From assembly GCA_900547835.1 (NCBI GenBank), contig URIJ01000027.1, positions 1 to 15,926 of the forward strand: DNA of 15,926 bases, read 5' to 3'. Shown here in pieces: positions 1-6,079 of this stretch (within the stretch, counting starts at the first letter, position 1; every line of letters begins with the position of its first letter). Position numbers and translations under genes: made by a program. This DNA comes from an uncultured Collinsella sp. GTDB taxonomy: Bacteria > Actinomycetota > Coriobacteriia > Coriobacteriales > Coriobacteriaceae. Under the pieces are notes generated by a model. It ran no database searches, was not told the origin of the DNA, and saw only the letters and a program-made list of their open reading frames with translations.

Positions 1-305
1 ACGGCCAACCCCACTACCCCGGCTGGGACCTCGATGCCATCAAATGGCTTGTAGAAGAGCGCAACATCGGTGCCATCGGCCACGAACCGGCAGACACCGA
101 CCCCGCAACCGTGACCACACGCGAGGATGCCTACCCCTACCCCGGCGAACAGTACATCCTCTCGGTCGACCGTTACCAGATTGAGGTCATGGACCATCTG
201 GACGAGCTTCCCGCCACGGGCGCCGTCATCTTCTGCACCTTCCCCAAGGTGCGTGATGGCGTCGGATATCCCGCACGTGTCTTTGCGGTCTGCCCCGCGT
301 CATAA
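1..305 (+). CDS. Cyclase family protein, C-terminal part (5' end outside window)
   Basis: The reading frame is open from base 3 to the TAA at 303-305, giving about 100 residues. The visible N-terminal part reads HYPGWDLDAIKWLVEERNIG and continues into AIGHEPADTD. This matches the region of the cyclase / kynurenine-formamidase-like family (PF04199) where a 'PG' turn precedes a helix and an 'R-x-I-x-A-I-G' strand. The end (AVIFCTFPKVRDGVGYPARV) matches the final strands of that fold. The metal-binding HxGTHxDxPxH motif would lie upstream and cannot be seen. Family members are metal-dependent amide or ester hydrolases; the substrate cannot be inferred here. An intrinsic terminator lies about 75 bases after the stop. 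Confidence 0.75.
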   Translation, partial: GQPHYPGWDLDAIKWLVEERNIGAIGHEPADTDPATVTTREDAYPYPGEQYILSVDRYQIEVMDHLDELPATGAVIFCTFPKVRDGVGYPARVFAVCPAS

Positions 306-367
306 GTTCCCATGCGTTTGTTCTTCTAAATACGGCCATCCGGTGCACGCGACATGGCCCGGCGGCA

Positions 368-373
368 TACAAT
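368..373 (+). promoter_or_regulatory. Possible -10 element (TACAAT)
   Basis: A TACAAT hexamer lies upstream of the ketopantoate-reductase-family gene. The bases 17 upstream (345-350) are not a good -35. Similar TACAAT or TACACT hexamers precede rnhA, the Gfo/Idh/MocA gene and the dipeptidase. A start from here would put the 379-401 hairpin at the very 5' end of the transcript. Confidence 0.25.
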
Positions 374-378
374 CCATC

Positions 379-405
379 AGGCGCCCCATACGCGGGCGCC
401 TTTTT
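379..405 (+). terminator. Intrinsic terminator after the cyclase gene
   Basis: GGCGCCC (380-386) pairs with GGGCGCC (394-400), with an extra A-T pair at 379/401 and a 7-base loop. The run TTTTT (401-405) follows directly. It would end the cyclase transcript. It sits only about 18 bases before the start codon of the next gene, so it could also act on read-through into that gene. Confidence 0.75.
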
Positions 406-422
406 ATGGGGAGATGATTCAC

Positions 423-1337
423 ATGCAGATCAACAAGGTCGCCTTCATCGGCAAGGGCGGCGTGGGCCTGCTCTACGGCAGCATGATCGCTCAAGCGCTC
501 GGCAACGACGCCGTCGAATACGTTATGGACGACGCGCGCTTTGAGCGCCACGCGGGTGATGCGCTCACCGTCAACGGCAAGCCCTGCGCGCTCAAGTCCG
601 TCCGCGCGAGCGAGGCGACGCCCGTCGACCTGGTCATCCTCACGATCAAGACAACCGGACTCGACCAGGCGCTCAAGACTATGGAACGCATCGTAGGGCC
701 CGACACGCTCATCGCATCCCTATGCAACGGCATCACCAGCGAGCAAAAGATTGCCGAGCGCTTTGGCTGGGAGCACACCGTCCTCGGAATCTGCCAAGGC
801 ATGGACGCCGTGTTTCTCAACGGCGCGCTCACCTTTACCAATGCGGGCGAGATCCGCTTTGGTGCGGCCGCCGGCACCGACCCCGCGACCGTCACCGCTA
901 TCGACGGGCTCTACACGCGCTGCGGCATCGCCCATACCGTCGAGGACGACATCGCTCACCGCATGTGGGCCAAACTCATGCTCAACGACGGCATCAACCA
1001 GACCTGCATGGCCTACGGCGGGACCTACGGAAGCGCCACGGAGCCGGGCTCCGAGCAGCGTCGCTGCTTTGTTTCCGCCATGCGCGAAACGCTTGCGGTC
1101 GCCAACGCCGAGGGCGTTGAGCTGACCGAGGCAGACCTGACGCAAATGGTGCACCTCATCGAGGGAATCGACCCCGCCGGTATGCCCTCAATGGCTCAAG
1201 ACCGCATCGCAAGGCGCAAAACCGAGGTTGATGAGTTCGCGGGCACCATCTGCCGGCTCGCAGCCAAACACGATATCCAGGCACCGCAAAACGAGTGGCT
1301 CTATCGGCGCATCCGCGATATCGAGAAAAACTGGTAG
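423..1337 (+). CDS. Ketopantoate reductase (ApbA/PanE) family protein
   Basis: The product has 304 residues, the usual family length. The N-terminus has a Rossmann dinucleotide loop of GxGxxG form (GKGGVG, residues about 9-14). The C-terminal helical domain carries WAKLMLNDGINQ, matching the conserved Lys-x4-Asn region, and PSMAQDRIARRKTEVDEFAG, which matches the 'PSM-QD---R-TE-D' signature with the substrate-contacting Glu. Ketopantoate reductases reduce 2-dehydropantoate to pantoate with NADPH for pantothenate/CoA synthesis. Many paralogues act on other 2-oxo acids, and no pan genes are nearby, so the exact substrate is uncertain. I chose ATG 423 because GGGGAG (408-413) lies 9 bases upstream. 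ATG 414 abuts that site and an upstream in-frame ATG at 354 lies before the terminator. Confidence 0.85.
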   Translation: MQINKVAFIGKGGVGLLYGSMIAQALGNDAVEYVMDDARFERHAGDALTVNGKPCALKSVRASEATPVDLVILTIKTTGLDQALKTMERIVGPDTLIASLCNGITSEQKIAERFGWEHTVLGICQGMDAVFLNGALTFTNAGEIRFGAAAGTDPATVTAIDGLYTRCGIAHTVEDDIAHRMWAKLMLNDGINQTCMAYGGTYGSATEPGSEQRRCFVSAMRETLAVANAEGVELTEADLTQMVHLIEGIDPAGMPSMAQDRIARRKTEVDEFAGTICRLAAKHDIQAPQNEWLYRRIRDIEKNW

Positions 1338-1370
1338 CGCCAACTCGCCGCATTCAACAGCCTTAACAGC

Positions 1371-1405
1371 AAAACCGCCGCAAGGGAACCTTTCCCCTGC
1401 GGCGG
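1371..1405 (-). terminator. Terminator of the small membrane gene, possibly bidirectional
   Basis: A stem of about 13 pairs (1375-1388 with 1392-1405, one internal mismatch) closes a 3-base loop. On the minus strand it is followed by TTTT (complement of 1371-1374), so it best serves the minus-strand gene ending at 1447. On the plus strand the following bases are only weakly T-rich, but it could also stop the upstream reductase transcript. Confidence 0.65.
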
Positions 1406-1446
1406 CCTTCATCTTCGTCTACGATCGGCGGCCGATCTCACAACAG

Positions 1447-1653
1447 TTAGCGTTGCGACCCCGGCACCTCGTCCTCATCGTCGCGACAAAGGACTACGCC
1501 CGCACTTCCCAGCAGCGCGGCCGCGATCAACACGCCAACCACGATAGAGGCAGCCTCACAAGACCCCTGCATGCCCGCGACGAGCGCGGCCGTGGGACCA
1601 AGGCAGCCAAGCATCAACGCGACGGCGGCAACGGCGATATCTCGAGCATTCAC
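1447..1653 (-). CDS. Small membrane protein of unknown function (68 aa)
   Basis: This short frame starts at GTG with GGAGG (complement of 1664-1668) 10 bases upstream. It encodes two hydrophobic stretches, roughly residues 5-27 and 34-55, rich in Ala, Val, Leu and Gly. They are separated by a short polar turn (GMQGSCEAAS). An acidic, charged tail (CRDDEDEVPGSQR) follows. This predicts a two-span inner-membrane protein or hairpin. Third codon positions are strongly G/C, like the neighbours, and a terminator follows the stop, which together support a real gene. I do not recognise a family. It is transcribed alone, against the reductase gene. Confidence 0.55.
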   Translation of the reverse strand: MNARDIAVAAVALMLGCLGPTAALVAGMQGSCEAASIVVGVLIAAALLGSAGVVLCRDDEDEVPGSQR

Positions 1654-1762
1654 AAGACCACTTCCTCCAAGAGAAAGACCTTATTTCTCAAGAACCAGTG
1701 TGCCCCGCATCCATACGCCCAGCGTACCGCCACGGTAAGGGCTCTGTTAACTCGAACGCACA

Positions 1763-1811
1763 TAAAGAACGGGCGGCTTTACGTTGCCTAAAAGCTCAGC
1801 AAAGACGCCCG
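1763..1811 (-). terminator. Likely terminator of the secreted-protein gene
   Basis: CGGGCG (1770-1775) pairs with CGCCCG (1806-1811). After one mismatch, CTTT (1777-1780) pairs with AAAG (1801-1804), with a 20-base loop. On the minus strand the downstream side reads TTCTTTA. The long loop makes this weaker than a classical terminator, but its place just after the minus-strand gene ending at 1845 is right. Confidence 0.5.
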
Positions 1812-1844
1812 CCCATCATGTGCCCATTTTGCTCTGATGGCAGA

Positions 1845-2621
1845 TTACCAACCGGTATAGTAGTCGGTGGTTCCGGCAGCACAGCCGGAGTCATAGACCT
1901 TGCACTCGCCCTTGGAGCCCGTAAAGGTCGAGCCCTGGGCCATATCGCCCGCGGCAACAACGTAATAGCCGTCGGAATCGCGCCAGAAGCCCTCAGAATC
2001 CTGAGTCCATTCGCCCGTGCGATAGTGATAAAGCACATTGCTGCTGTAATAGGTCTCGCGGCGCCCGTTGTAGTTATTGACACCCGCAGAGCGCGTCAGG
2101 CCCGATTCGTTCGCGTAGGACGCGGCAGACGCGTAGGACGGAGTGAAACCGGCGTTGTAGTACGAAGCCTGGGTGGCCTCGGCAGCCTCCGCCTCGGCGG
2201 CGGCCGCCTCGAGCGCTTCGCGCTTGGCATCCTCAAGCGCGGTGCGCAGCTCATCGAGCTCGGTCGACTTGGCGTCGACCTCCCCCATCGTCAACAGGCT
2301 GCCCGCACCGTCGATGCAACCCTGCAACACAGCGCGCTCGTCATCGGTGGCATAGTCACCATACATGTTTAGGATAATCTGAGCGCGCATCTCAAGGGAA
2401 TCGCGCTTGGCCTCCATCGAGGCGTTCCACTCCTGCATGGAACCATAACCATCGCCGCGATAATCAACGGGCTGTACCAGCGTCGTCTCGGACGGCGTAG
2501 ATCCAACCGTATCGGACAGTGTTGCGGCGTGGGCATCAGTTGCACCAGCGCCCGCCAAAAGTGCCACGGCCAGAGCGGCGGAAAGGGCGGCGGCTTTCGG
2601 TTTTCGTGAATCGATCCTCAT
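1845..2621 (-). CDS. Secreted coiled-coil protein with conserved C-terminal domain
   Basis: The product has 258 residues. An N-terminal signal peptide has a basic start (MRIDSRKPK), a hydrophobic Ala/Leu core (residues 11-27) and a likely cleavage after AHA at residue 32. Residues about 62-150 are helical. They end in an Ala/Glu-rich coiled coil (about 115-150). A low-complexity Tyr/Ser/Ala linker follows (151-186). Residues 187-258 form a compact Trp/Tyr/Gly-rich domain with two Cys (240, 247). Its pattern YYVVAAGDM, then KVYDSG, then GTTDYY recalls the double-psi barrel '3D' domain of cell-wall lytic enzymes; this is inference. The start is ATG 2621, with GGAGG (complement of 2633-2637) 11 bases upstream. 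The frame stays open further upstream but without signals. A cell-envelope role is likely and its function is unknown. Confidence 0.8.
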   Translation of the reverse strand: MRIDSRKPKAAALSAALAVALLAGAGATDAHAATLSDTVGSTPSETTLVQPVDYRGDGYGSMQEWNASMEAKRDSLEMRAQIILNMYGDYATDDERAVLQGCIDGAGSLLTMGEVDAKSTELDELRTALEDAKREALEAAAAEAEAAEATQASYYNAGFTPSYASAASYANESGLTRSAGVNNYNGRRETYYSSNVLYHYRTGEWTQDSEGFWRDSDGYYVVAAGDMAQGSTFTGSKGECKVYDSGCAAGTTDYYTGW

Positions 2622-2686
2622 GTAGCTGGAAACCTCCGTAGTGCGTTTTTGCTGCGTTTGAGCTGCGTGTGATTCGATCGCGCTGC

Positions 2687-2692
2687 ATAGTA
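2687..2692 (-). promoter_or_regulatory. Possible -10 element for the secreted-protein gene
   Basis: The minus strand reads TACTAT here, identical to the -10 of the metY promoter. It would start transcription about 60 bases before the ATG at 2621. No clear -35 lies 17 bases upstream, so this is a weak call. Confidence 0.3.
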
Positions 2693-2832
2693 CCTCGAGC
2701 AAATCGCGACCTGCGGTTTTACTCAAAAGGCGCACGTCAATTGCGTAAAACTCACATCCTCTCAACAGGAGTTTTCCACAACTCGAATGCATAAAGCGTG
2801 TCAAAAACCCTGTTTTTGCACCCTCTCTATGC

Positions 2833-2873
2833 AAAAAAGGCGCCTGTGCAACCATTGTTCGCACAGGCGCCTT
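2833..2873 (-). terminator. Intrinsic terminator of metY
   Basis: GGCGCCTGTGC (2839-2849) pairs perfectly with GCACAGGCGCC (2861-2871), and AA/TT extends the stem to 13 pairs. The loop is 11 bases. On the minus strand the stem is followed by TTTTTT (complement of 2833-2838). It lies about 60 bases after the metY stop. The rest of 2622-2933 holds only A/T-rich inverted repeats (2802-2818 and 2813-2837) and the candidate promoter above; I see no gene there. Confidence 0.9.
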
Positions 2874-2933
2874 GAGCAGGCATTTTATGCAGTTATACCT
2901 ATCGAGTCGCAAGGGGTCCTTGCACAAGTCGCC

Positions 2934-4244
2934 TTACTCGTCCAGCACGGCGAAGGCCTGCTTCAGATCCCAAATGATGTCCTCGGCGTTCTCGGTACCG
3001 ATGGAAAGACGGATCGTGGAGGGCGTGATGTTCTGCTCGGCGAGCTCCTCGGCAGACAGCTGGGAGTGCGTGGTGGTAGCCGGGTGCACGACGAGCGACT
3101 TGACGTCGGCCACGTTGGCGAGCAGCGAGAACACCTGCAGATGATCGATGAACTTCCAAGCTGCCTCCTGGCCACCCTTAATCTCAAAGGTAAAGATCGA
3201 GGCACCGCCGTTGGGGAAGTACTTCTGATAGAGCTCGTGATCGGGGTGCTCGGGCAGGCTCGGGTGGTTCACCTTGGCGACGTGGCTGTCACCAGCCAGG
3301 AACTCAACGACCTTCTTGGTGTTCTCAACATGACGGTCAACGCGCAGCGACAGAGTCTCGGTGCCCTGGAGCAGGACCCAGGCGTTGAACGGGCTGATGC
3401 AGGCGCCCTCGTCACGCAGCAGGATAGCGCGGACATAGGTTGCGAAGGCGGCGGGACCGGCAGCCTCGGCAAACGAAACGCCGTGGTAGGAGGGGTTGGG
3501 CTCGGCGATCTGGGCGTACTTTCCGCTCGCCTTCCAATCGAAGTTACCGCCGTCGACGATCACACCGCCCAGCGAGGTGCCGTGGCCGCCGATGAACTTG
3601 GTTGCGGAGTGGACGACGATGTTGGCACCATGCTCCAGCGGACGGAACAGATACGGGGTGCCGAAGGTGTTGTCGACGACAACCGGCAGACCGTGCTTCT
3701 TGGCGATCTCGGAGATGGCGTCGATGTTGGGGATGTCGGAGTTGGGGTTGCCGAGCGTCTCGAGATAGACGACCGTGGTGTTGTCCTTGATGGCGCCCTC
3801 GACCTCGTCCAGGTTGTGGGCATCGACGAAGGTGGTCTCGACGCCAAACTGGGAGAGTGTATGCTCCAGCAGGTTGTAGGAGCCACCGTAGATGGTCTTC
3901 TGAGCCACCACGTGGTCACCGGCCTGGGCAAGAGCCTGCAGAGTATAGGTGATGGCAGCAGCACCGGAGGCGACGGCGAGACCTGCCACGCCACCCTCGA
4001 GCGCGGCGATACGGTCCTCGAAGACGCCCTGGGTGGAGTTGGTCAGACGGCCGTAGATGTTACCAGCATCGGCAAGACCAAAGCGGTCGGCGGCGTGCTG
4101 GGAGTTGCGGAACACATAGCTCGTGGTCTGGTAGATAGGCACGGCGCGGGAGTCGGATGCGGGATCGGCGCTCTCCTGGCCAACGTGAAGCTGCAGGGTA
4201 TCGAAACCAAAGGTGTGCTCGGGGTTGTTGATGAACTGGCTCAT
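2934..4244 (-). CDS. metY: O-acetylhomoserine sulfhydrylase (O-acetylhomoserine aminocarboxypropyltransferase)
   Basis: The product has 436 residues, the normal length for MetY, longer than the roughly 390 of cystathionine gamma-synthase. It is a PLP enzyme of the Cys/Met metabolism family. The Schiff-base lysine is K216 in SATKFIGGHGTSLGG. D191 in VVVDNTFGTPYLFRP contacts the PLP ring nitrogen. NIYGRLTNST (62-71) supplies the phosphate-binding Tyr and Arg from the neighbouring subunit. MetY makes homocysteine from O-acetylhomoserine and sulfide in the cytoplasm (direct sulfhydrylation), and some homologues also use O-acetylserine. ATG 4244 is preceded by AAGGAG (complement of 4251-4256) at 6 bases. 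The gene is monocistronic, with a terminator after it, a leader of about 175 bases, and a divergent LysR-type regulator. Confidence 0.95.
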   Translation of the reverse strand: MSQFINNPEHTFGFDTLQLHVGQESADPASDSRAVPIYQTTSYVFRNSQHAADRFGLADAGNIYGRLTNSTQGVFEDRIAALEGGVAGLAVASGAAAITYTLQALAQAGDHVVAQKTIYGGSYNLLEHTLSQFGVETTFVDAHNLDEVEGAIKDNTTVVYLETLGNPNSDIPNIDAISEIAKKHGLPVVVDNTFGTPYLFRPLEHGANIVVHSATKFIGGHGTSLGGVIVDGGNFDWKASGKYAQIAEPNPSYHGVSFAEAAGPAAFATYVRAILLRDEGACISPFNAWVLLQGTETLSLRVDRHVENTKKVVEFLAGDSHVAKVNHPSLPEHPDHELYQKYFPNGGASIFTFEIKGGQEAAWKFIDHLQVFSLLANVADVKSLVVHPATTTHSQLSAEELAEQNITPSTIRLSIGTENAEDIIWDLKQAFAVLDE

Positions 4245-4297
4245 GATGATCTCCTTGATCGAACGAAAGTAAAAATAAGAGAGAAGTAAGTCGCTGT

Positions 4298-4329
4298 CTC
4301 CTGATCACGCCGACGGGCGCAAACAGGAG
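4298..4329 (-). promoter_or_regulatory. Candidate attenuator hairpin in the metY leader
   Basis: In the minus-strand RNA, CTCCTG (4324-4329) pairs with CAGGAG (4298-4303). Inside, after a symmetric 3x3 internal loop, a 5-pair stem (4307-4311 with 4316-4320, one G.U) closes a 4-base loop. The 5' arm contains the Ser11-Cys12 codons of the leader ORF and the 3' arm lies just past its stop. CTCCT could instead pair with the metY ribosome site AAGGAG (4251-4256), so two structures are mutually exclusive. A pyrimidine-rich stretch follows (complement of 4262-4290). Confidence 0.45.
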
Positions 4330-4358
4330 CCCGGCATTCGTCTTGGTAAGCAATTCAT
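4305..4358 (-). CDS. Putative 17-aa leader peptide upstream of metY
   Basis: A short frame in the metY leader encodes MNCLPRRMPGSCLRPSA. Its ATG (4358) is preceded at 7 bases by AAAGGAGG (complement of 4366-4373), the strongest ribosome-binding site in the window. It holds two Cys codons (positions 3 and 12) and a second Met. The Cys12 codon lies in the 5' arm of a hairpin that ends just past the stop, which is the layout of translation-coupled attenuation. Peptides with Cys precede sulfur-assimilation genes in other actinobacteria. Whether this one is homologous to them is unknown. It lies entirely within the untranslated leader of metY, about 60 bases before its start. Confidence 0.55.
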   Translation of the reverse strand: MNCLPRRMPGSCLRPSA

Positions 4359-4426
4359 ATGCGGGCCTCCTTTCGCATCCCGGTTCCGTGGTCGGTTTAA
4401 TTACCTACCGCCTTTGTGTGTTTTGA

Positions 4427-4455
4427 ATAGTACGAGCATTGTTTCGCTCGGTCAA
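4427..4455 (-). promoter_or_regulatory. metY promoter (-35 TTGACC, -10 TACTAT)
   Basis: On the minus strand TTGACC (complement of 4450-4455) is separated by exactly 17 bases from TACTAT (complement of 4427-4432). This is a good housekeeping sigma-factor promoter and the best in the window. Transcription should start near 4420. The spacer contains an inverted repeat, CGAGC-N8-GCTCG, centred between the two hexamers, which could be an operator. Confidence 0.75.
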
Positions 4456-4477
4456 TCACTTAAAAGCGCTAACCTGT

Positions 4478-4500
4478 TATCGGTTTTTTAGATAGCTATC
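4478..4500. promoter_or_regulatory. Candidate LysR-type operator half-sites (TATC/GATA)
   Basis: Three alternating half-sites occur: TATC (4478-4481), GATA (4491-4494) and TATC (4497-4500). The last two form the perfect palindrome GATAGCTATC. They sit 17-39 bases before the lysR start and upstream of the metY -35, a position suited to autoregulation and activation by the divergent LysR protein. No family-specific consensus was matched. Confidence 0.35.
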
Positions 4501-4516
4501 GAAAGGACGGGCACCG

Positions 4517-5455
4517 ATGACCCTCCAGCAGCTTCGTTTTCTTATCGCCGTGGCAGAGTCCGGCTCAATCAACGCCGCAGCTCAGCGCCTCTATACCGCT
4601 CAGTCCAACATCTCAAACGCCGTCAAAAGCCTAGAACAAGAGCTCCATCTGGAGATCTTTACGCGCTCCAGCCGCGGCGTCACGCTCACCAACGACGGCA
4701 CCGAGCTTTTGGGCTATGCGCGCCAGGTCGTAGAGCAGGCCGACATGCTCGAGGCACGCTACGAGGACGGTGGCACCCCGCAAGCCCGCCTCGCCATTTC
4801 CGCCCAGCACTACGCCTTTTCGGTCGAGGCCTTTGTCAACGTGGTCGAGCGCTGCCGCGACAGCAAGTTCGAGTTCATCATGCGCGAGACCACCACATCG
4901 CAGATCATCGATGACGTCCGCGCGTTTCGCAGCGACATCGGCATCCTCTATCTGGACGACTTTAACGCCCGCGTTCTGCAGAAGGCTTTTGCCGATGCGC
5001 GCGCGAGCTTCCATCCCCTATTCGACGCGACGGTCCACGTCTTCGTTAGCGAGCGCCACCCGCTTGCCCGCCGCCCGCAGCTGTCCCTTGCCGACCTCAC
5101 GCCCTATACGCGCTACAGCTTTGAGCAGGGAACCTCAAACTCCTTCTATTACGCCGAGGAACCTTTTAGCTATATCCCTTGCGACCGCAACATACGAATC
5201 TCGGACCGCGGAACACTTACTAACTTACTTATCACGTCGAACGGTTACACCCTGTCGACCGGTGTCCTCTCCAATGAAATGCAATGGGGCATGGCATCGA
5301 TCCCGCTGGCAGACGCCCCGACGATGCACGTAGGCTACATCATGCACGACGAGCGCAGGGCCTCTCCCCTGCTGCAGCAATACCTCGACGAGCTCGACCG
5401 CATCATCCGCGAAAGCCAGCCCTCGGGCAACGAGGTAGAAGCGGTGGAACACTAG
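4517..5455 (+). CDS. LysR-family transcriptional regulator
   Basis: The product has 312 residues, typical for the family. Residues 1-60 form the winged helix-turn-helix (MTLQQLRFLIAVAESGSINA, then the recognition region TAQSNISNAVKSLEQEL). A linker helix follows, and residues about 90-295 are the periplasmic-binding-protein-like effector domain. ATG 4517 has AAAGGA (4502-4507) upstream. It is divergent from metY across 272 bases, and LysR regulators commonly control the gene they diverge from. Control of sulfur amino-acid synthesis is therefore the natural guess, with an effector such as O-acetylserine or O-acetylhomoserine. That is inference; the effector-domain sequence alone does not identify the ligand. 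Confidence 0.92.
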   Translation: MTLQQLRFLIAVAESGSINAAAQRLYTAQSNISNAVKSLEQELHLEIFTRSSRGVTLTNDGTELLGYARQVVEQADMLEARYEDGGTPQARLAISAQHYAFSVEAFVNVVERCRDSKFEFIMRETTTSQIIDDVRAFRSDIGILYLDDFNARVLQKAFADARASFHPLFDATVHVFVSERHPLARRPQLSLADLTPYTRYSFEQGTSNSFYYAEEPFSYIPCDRNIRISDRGTLTNLLITSNGYTLSTGVLSNEMQWGMASIPLADAPTMHVGYIMHDERRASPLLQQYLDELDRIIRESQPSGNEVEAVEH

Positions 5456-5474
5456 CCCTCAACGGACGTGGCGC

Positions 5475-5480
5475 TACAAT
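5475..5480 (+). promoter_or_regulatory. Possible rnhA -10 element (TACAAT)
   Basis: TACAAT lies 39 bases before the GTG start of rnhA, directly after the lysR stop region, in the context GGCGCTACAATG. The -35 region is poorly matched. Confidence 0.35.
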
Positions 5481-5518
5481 GAACACCCACGAGAAAAGCA
5501 CCCAGCGAAAGGAACCAT

Positions 5519-6004
5519 GTGAAGGTCATCATCTATACCGACGGCTCGGCCCGATCAAACCCGGGACGCGGCGGCTATGGCGCCGTGCTCAAATACACCA
5601 ACCCCGCCGGCAAAACCTTCACTTCCGAGCTTTCGCGCGGTTACGCCAAGACGACCAACAACCGCATGGAGCTCATGGCCGTCATCGTGGCGCTCGAGGC
5701 GCTCAACCGCCCCTGCGAGGTCGAGGTCCATTCCGATTCGCAGTACGTCGTCAACGCCTTTAACAAGCACTGGATCGACGGCTGGAAAAAGCGCGGATGG
5801 AAAACCGCCAACAAGCAGCCCGTCAAGAACCGCGACCTGTGGGAGCGCCTGCTCACCGCCAAAAGCAAGCACAAGGTTGAGTTCATCTGGGTTAAGGGTC
5901 ACGCCGGTCACGAGCTCAACGAGCGCTGCGATGAGCTCGCCACCACGGCGGCCGACGGCAGCAACCTCGATATCGACACCGGCTTTAACGAGAGCGACCT
6001 GTAA
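5519..6004 (+). CDS. rnhA: Ribonuclease HI
   Basis: The 161-residue product is close to the roughly 155 of E. coli RNase HI. The acidic catalytic set is complete: D8 (YTDGSARSNPG), E51 (NNRMELMAVI), D73 (HSDSQYVV) and D138 (ERCDELA), with the assisting H128 (WVKGHAGHELNE). The Trp-rich basic handle (HWIDGWKKRGWKTANKQ) that grips the hybrid is present. The enzyme cuts RNA in RNA-DNA hybrids, removing primers and R-loops. The start is GTG 5519: AAAGGA (5508-5513) lies 5 bases upstream, while the overlapping ATG at 5517 runs straight into TGA. The gene is followed on the same strand by the Gfo/Idh/MocA gene after 75 bases. Confidence 0.97.
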   Translation: MKVIIYTDGSARSNPGRGGYGAVLKYTNPAGKTFTSELSRGYAKTTNNRMELMAVIVALEALNRPCEVEVHSDSQYVVNAFNKHWIDGWKKRGWKTANKQPVKNRDLWERLLTAKSKHKVEFIWVKGHAGHELNERCDELATTAADGSNLDIDTGFNESDL

Positions 6005-6029
6005 CGGCGTTTTCGCACGCTATTTCCTG

Positions 6030-6075
6030 CCCCCTCGCGCTACACTCATCCTGTAAACCGAACGGCACGAGGGGG
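6030..6075 (+). promoter_or_regulatory. Candidate -10 (TACACT) inside an inverted repeat covering the ribosome site
   Basis: TACACT (6041-6046), in the context GCGCTACACT, is a possible -10 for the following gene. CCCCCTCG (6030-6037) is the exact complement of CGAGGGGG (6068-6075), and the latter is the ribosome-binding site of the gene at 6080. A transcript starting near 6053 would lack the left arm. A read-through transcript from rnhA would contain both arms and could hide the ribosome site. Confidence 0.35.
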
Positions 6076-6079
6076 ATAC

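Noticed and set aside
1228..2372. Two overlapping plus-strand frames (1228-1791 and 1698-2372)
   Set aside because: They run through terminators and antisense to the signal-peptide protein, with no start signals.
2771..2779. DnaA-box-like TTTTCCACA
   Set aside because: A single imperfect copy with no cluster or A/T-rich unwinding region, so it does not support an origin.
2787..4289. 500-codon open frame on the plus strand
   Set aside because: It is antisense to metY, whose active-site motifs are all intact. The long frame reflects GC-rich third positions, and its predicted protein is low-complexity with no family.
4245..4420. SAM riboswitch or T-box in the metY leader
   Set aside because: I looked for the conserved core motifs and specifier/antiterminator sequences and saw none. 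The short ORF and hairpin explain the region better.
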